The translations under genes were made by a program, and so were the position numbers. 6,120 nucleotides of DNA from Propionibacteriaceae bacterium (GTDB lineage: Bacteria; Actinomycetota; Actinomycetes; Propionibacteriales; Propionibacteriaceae): the NCBI GenBank assembly GCA_030538175.1, contig JAUNUL010000186.1, positions 1-6,120 on the forward strand, written 5' to 3'. This document shows, piece after piece, positions 4,774 through 6,120 of this stretch; position 1 is the stretch's first letter, and the number at the start of each line of letters is the position of its first letter. The notes beneath the pieces were generated by a model. That model saw nothing but the letters and a program-made list of their open reading frames with translations, was not told the origin of the DNA and did not search any database.

Positions 4774-5751
4774 ATGCCCGCCGTGACCGCTGACACTTTG
4801 ACGCTCCCCCGCATCTCCGCCGCCCGCCCGGAAGACACCGAGCGTTCGATCGTCTCGTGGACGATGGCTCCGGAGGGCTACGAGGGTGAGGGCTTCCCCG
4901 TGCGCCGGGCGTTCGCCGGCGTACCGACCGAACTGCTGGACCCGTTCATCCACATGGACCAGATGGGTGAGGTGGAGTACGCCCCGGGTGAGCCCCGCGG
5001 CACCGACTGGCACCCGCACCGTGGGTTCGAGACGGTGACGTACATCATCGATGGCCGCTTCCAGCACCAGGATTCCCACGGTGGTGGCGGCATGATCGAG
5101 AACGGCGCCACCCAGTGGATGACCGCCGGCTCGGGCGTCCTGCACATCGAAACCCCGCCCGCTGAGCTGGTTGATTCCGGCGGTCTGTTCCATGGCATCC
5201 AGCTGTGGGTGAACCTGCCGAAGCAGGACAAGTTCATCGCTCCGGCGTACCAGAACCTGACCGGTGATCAGGTCAACCTGATCGCCTCGCCGGACGGTGG
5301 CGCGCTCGTGCGGATCATCGCCGGTGAGATCGACGGCCACGCCGGGCCGGGTTCGACGCACACGCCAATCGTGATGGCGCACGCAACGATCCAGCCGGGT
5401 GCCCAGCTCTCGCTGCCGTGGCGCAAGGACTACAACGCGCTGGCATACGTCCTGTCCGGTCGCGGCACCGCAGGCGCCGCCCAGCGCCGGATCATGCACG
5501 GGAACCTCATCGCGATGGCGGACGGCGACCGGATCACGTTCCAGGCCGACCAGAACCAGGACGGCAACGCCCCAGCACTGGAGTTGCTGCTGCTCGGCGG
5601 TCAGCCGATTCGGGAGCGCGTCTTCCAGTACGGCCCGTTCGTCATGAACACCCGCGCCGAGGTCGTCCAGGCGATCGAGGACTACCAGCGCGGCAGCTTC
5701 GGTCAGATCCCGGCCGACGCCCTGCGTCCGTACCACGGCAAGCAGAACTGA
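4774..5751 (+). CDS. Pirin family protein (bicupin metal protein), canonical second copy
   Basis: A 325-residue cytosolic pirin with the classical signature. The N-terminal cupin has TDWHPHRGFETVTYIIDGRF with His80 and His82, then GATQWMTAGSGVLHIETP with His124 and Glu126, the four ligands of the pirin metal site. FHGIQLWVNLP and YQNLTGDQVNLI are further family blocks, and the C-terminal cupin spans about 190-285 (LSLPWRKDYNALAYVLSGRG). The final helix region is ERVFQYGPFVMNTRAEVVQAIEDYQRGSFG. Homologues are variously quercetinases, redox-sensing cofactors, or modulators of pyruvate dehydrogenase and acyl-CoA enzymes; I cannot choose between these from sequence. The start is secure: GGAAAGGAA (4759-4767) precedes ATG 4774. 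Transcription probably begins at the operator-covered promoter near 4714, so the gene looks individually repressed. It shares only the pirin core with the 2417-3331 protein, so a recent duplication is unlikely. Confidence 0.96.
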   Translation: MPAVTADTLTLPRISAARPEDTERSIVSWTMAPEGYEGEGFPVRRAFAGVPTELLDPFIHMDQMGEVEYAPGEPRGTDWHPHRGFETVTYIIDGRFQHQDSHGGGGMIENGATQWMTAGSGVLHIETPPAELVDSGGLFHGIQLWVNLPKQDKFIAPAYQNLTGDQVNLIASPDGGALVRIIAGEIDGHAGPGSTHTPIVMAHATIQPGAQLSLPWRKDYNALAYVLSGRGTAGAAQRRIMHGNLIAMADGDRITFQADQNQDGNAPALELLLLGGQPIRERVFQYGPFVMNTRAEVVQAIEDYQRGSFGQIPADALRPYHGKQN

Positions 5752-5777
5752 ACCGCATCACCAGGCTCCTGACCCGA

Positions 5778-5800
5778 GGCGCTCAAGAGCAACGAGCGCC
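5778..5800. terminator. Hairpin between convergent genes, possible bidirectional terminator
   Basis: GGCGCTC (5778-5784) and GAGCGCC (5794-5800) form a perfect seven-pair GC-rich stem with a nine-base loop, 26 bases after the pirin 2 stop and 30 before the end of the minus-strand gene. There is no U-tract on either strand. The position between convergent genes favours a termination role, but the evidence is structural only. Confidence 0.4.
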
Positions 5801-5830
5801 GAGGATCAGTGCCGAGTGCCGGCGCACCGG

Positions 5831-6088
5831 TCAGTACTCGTCGGGGTCGAGCTCGAGTTCGTCCAACCAGACGAAGCTCGTCTCGGTGTCGGGGTCGGGG
5901 GGCCCGAGCAGTTCGTTGACGCGGGCCAGTTCGGAATCGTCGGCAAGAGCGATGACCCACATGGCCATCAGCCAATGGACCGCCAGCCTGCGCGGGGCTC
6001 CGGCCTCGCGCAGGGCCCGGGCCACCCGGACCGGCACCACCGGGGAGAGGTCCTTGCGCCAGATCAGCGTGTCGCGCTCGAACCGCAT
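5831..6088 (-). CDS. Hypothetical protein of 85 residues (start may lie further upstream)
   Basis: I do not recognise a family. The product begins MRFERDTLIW, has a basic N-terminal half (RVARALREAGAPRR), a short hydrophobic run HWLMAMWVIALA at about 38-49, and a strongly acidic end (DELELDPDEY). High third-position GC on this strand supports real coding. ATG 6086-6088 is preceded by AGGAG only three bases away, a close but possible ribosome-binding site. The frame stays open upstream to the window edge (encoding a Gly/Pro-rich GPSGRPGQEP just before the ATG), so this could instead be the C-terminus of a longer protein. The hydrophobic run is short for a membrane helix. It is convergent with pirin 2, with 79 bases between their ends. 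Confidence 0.6.
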   Translation of the reverse strand: MRFERDTLIWRKDLSPVVPVRVARALREAGAPRRLAVHWLMAMWVIALADDSELARVNELLGPPDPDTETSFVWLDELELDPDEY

Positions 6089-6120
6089 CGGCTCCTGGCC
6101 TGGGCGGCCAGACGGGCCGG

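Noticed and set aside
4621..5736. 371-residue minus-strand ORF antisense to pirin 2
   Set aside because: Shadow of the pirin frame; it also crosses the pirin promoter and start.

Overview
The window is high-GC DNA whose genes have strong G/C preference at third codon positions. The proteins look actinobacterial: the class I fumarase matches the actinobacterial type I know from memory, two pirins are present, and there is a Thr/Pro/Ser-rich lipoprotein. I would place it in Actinomycetota. I cannot fix the genus from the sequence alone.

Layout, left to right. (1) 1-710, minus strand: N-terminal 236 residues of a class I [4Fe-4S] fumarate hydratase, cut by the window edge. (2) 711-894: divergent intergenic region with ribosome-binding sites for both flanking genes. 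(3) 895-2079, plus: a BktB-like acetyl-CoA acetyltransferase/beta-ketothiolase with all catalytic residues, followed by a textbook intrinsic terminator (2101-2130). (4) 2207-2401, plus: a weakly supported 64-residue ORF with one hydrophobic segment. (5) 2417-3331, plus: a pirin-family protein starting at GTG. (6) 3332-3677: no clear gene, but an imperfect inverted repeat carrying two TTGCGCAA boxes. (7) 3678-4346, plus: a probable secreted lipoprotein whose lipobox is visible but whose signal-peptide start is out of frame or interrupted. (8) 4347-4773: 427 bases without a gene, holding a hairpin after the lipoprotein, a 24-bp tandem repeat, an 82-bp imperfect palindrome, and a promoter overlapped by a perfect MarR-like operator. 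(9) 4774-5751, plus: a second, more canonical pirin. (10) 5831-6088, minus: an unrecognised 85-residue protein, convergent with the second pirin.

Fumarase and thiolase are central carbon and acyl-CoA enzymes that may share a divergent control region. The two pirins are bicupin metal proteins of different subgroups, about 1.4 kb apart, and only the second has an obvious repressor-type operator. I see no mobile element with a transposase, no CRISPR, no RNA gene and no defence cassette. The least explained points are the broken signal peptide of the lipoprotein and the two structured intergenic repeats. I found no convincing new multi-gene system here.
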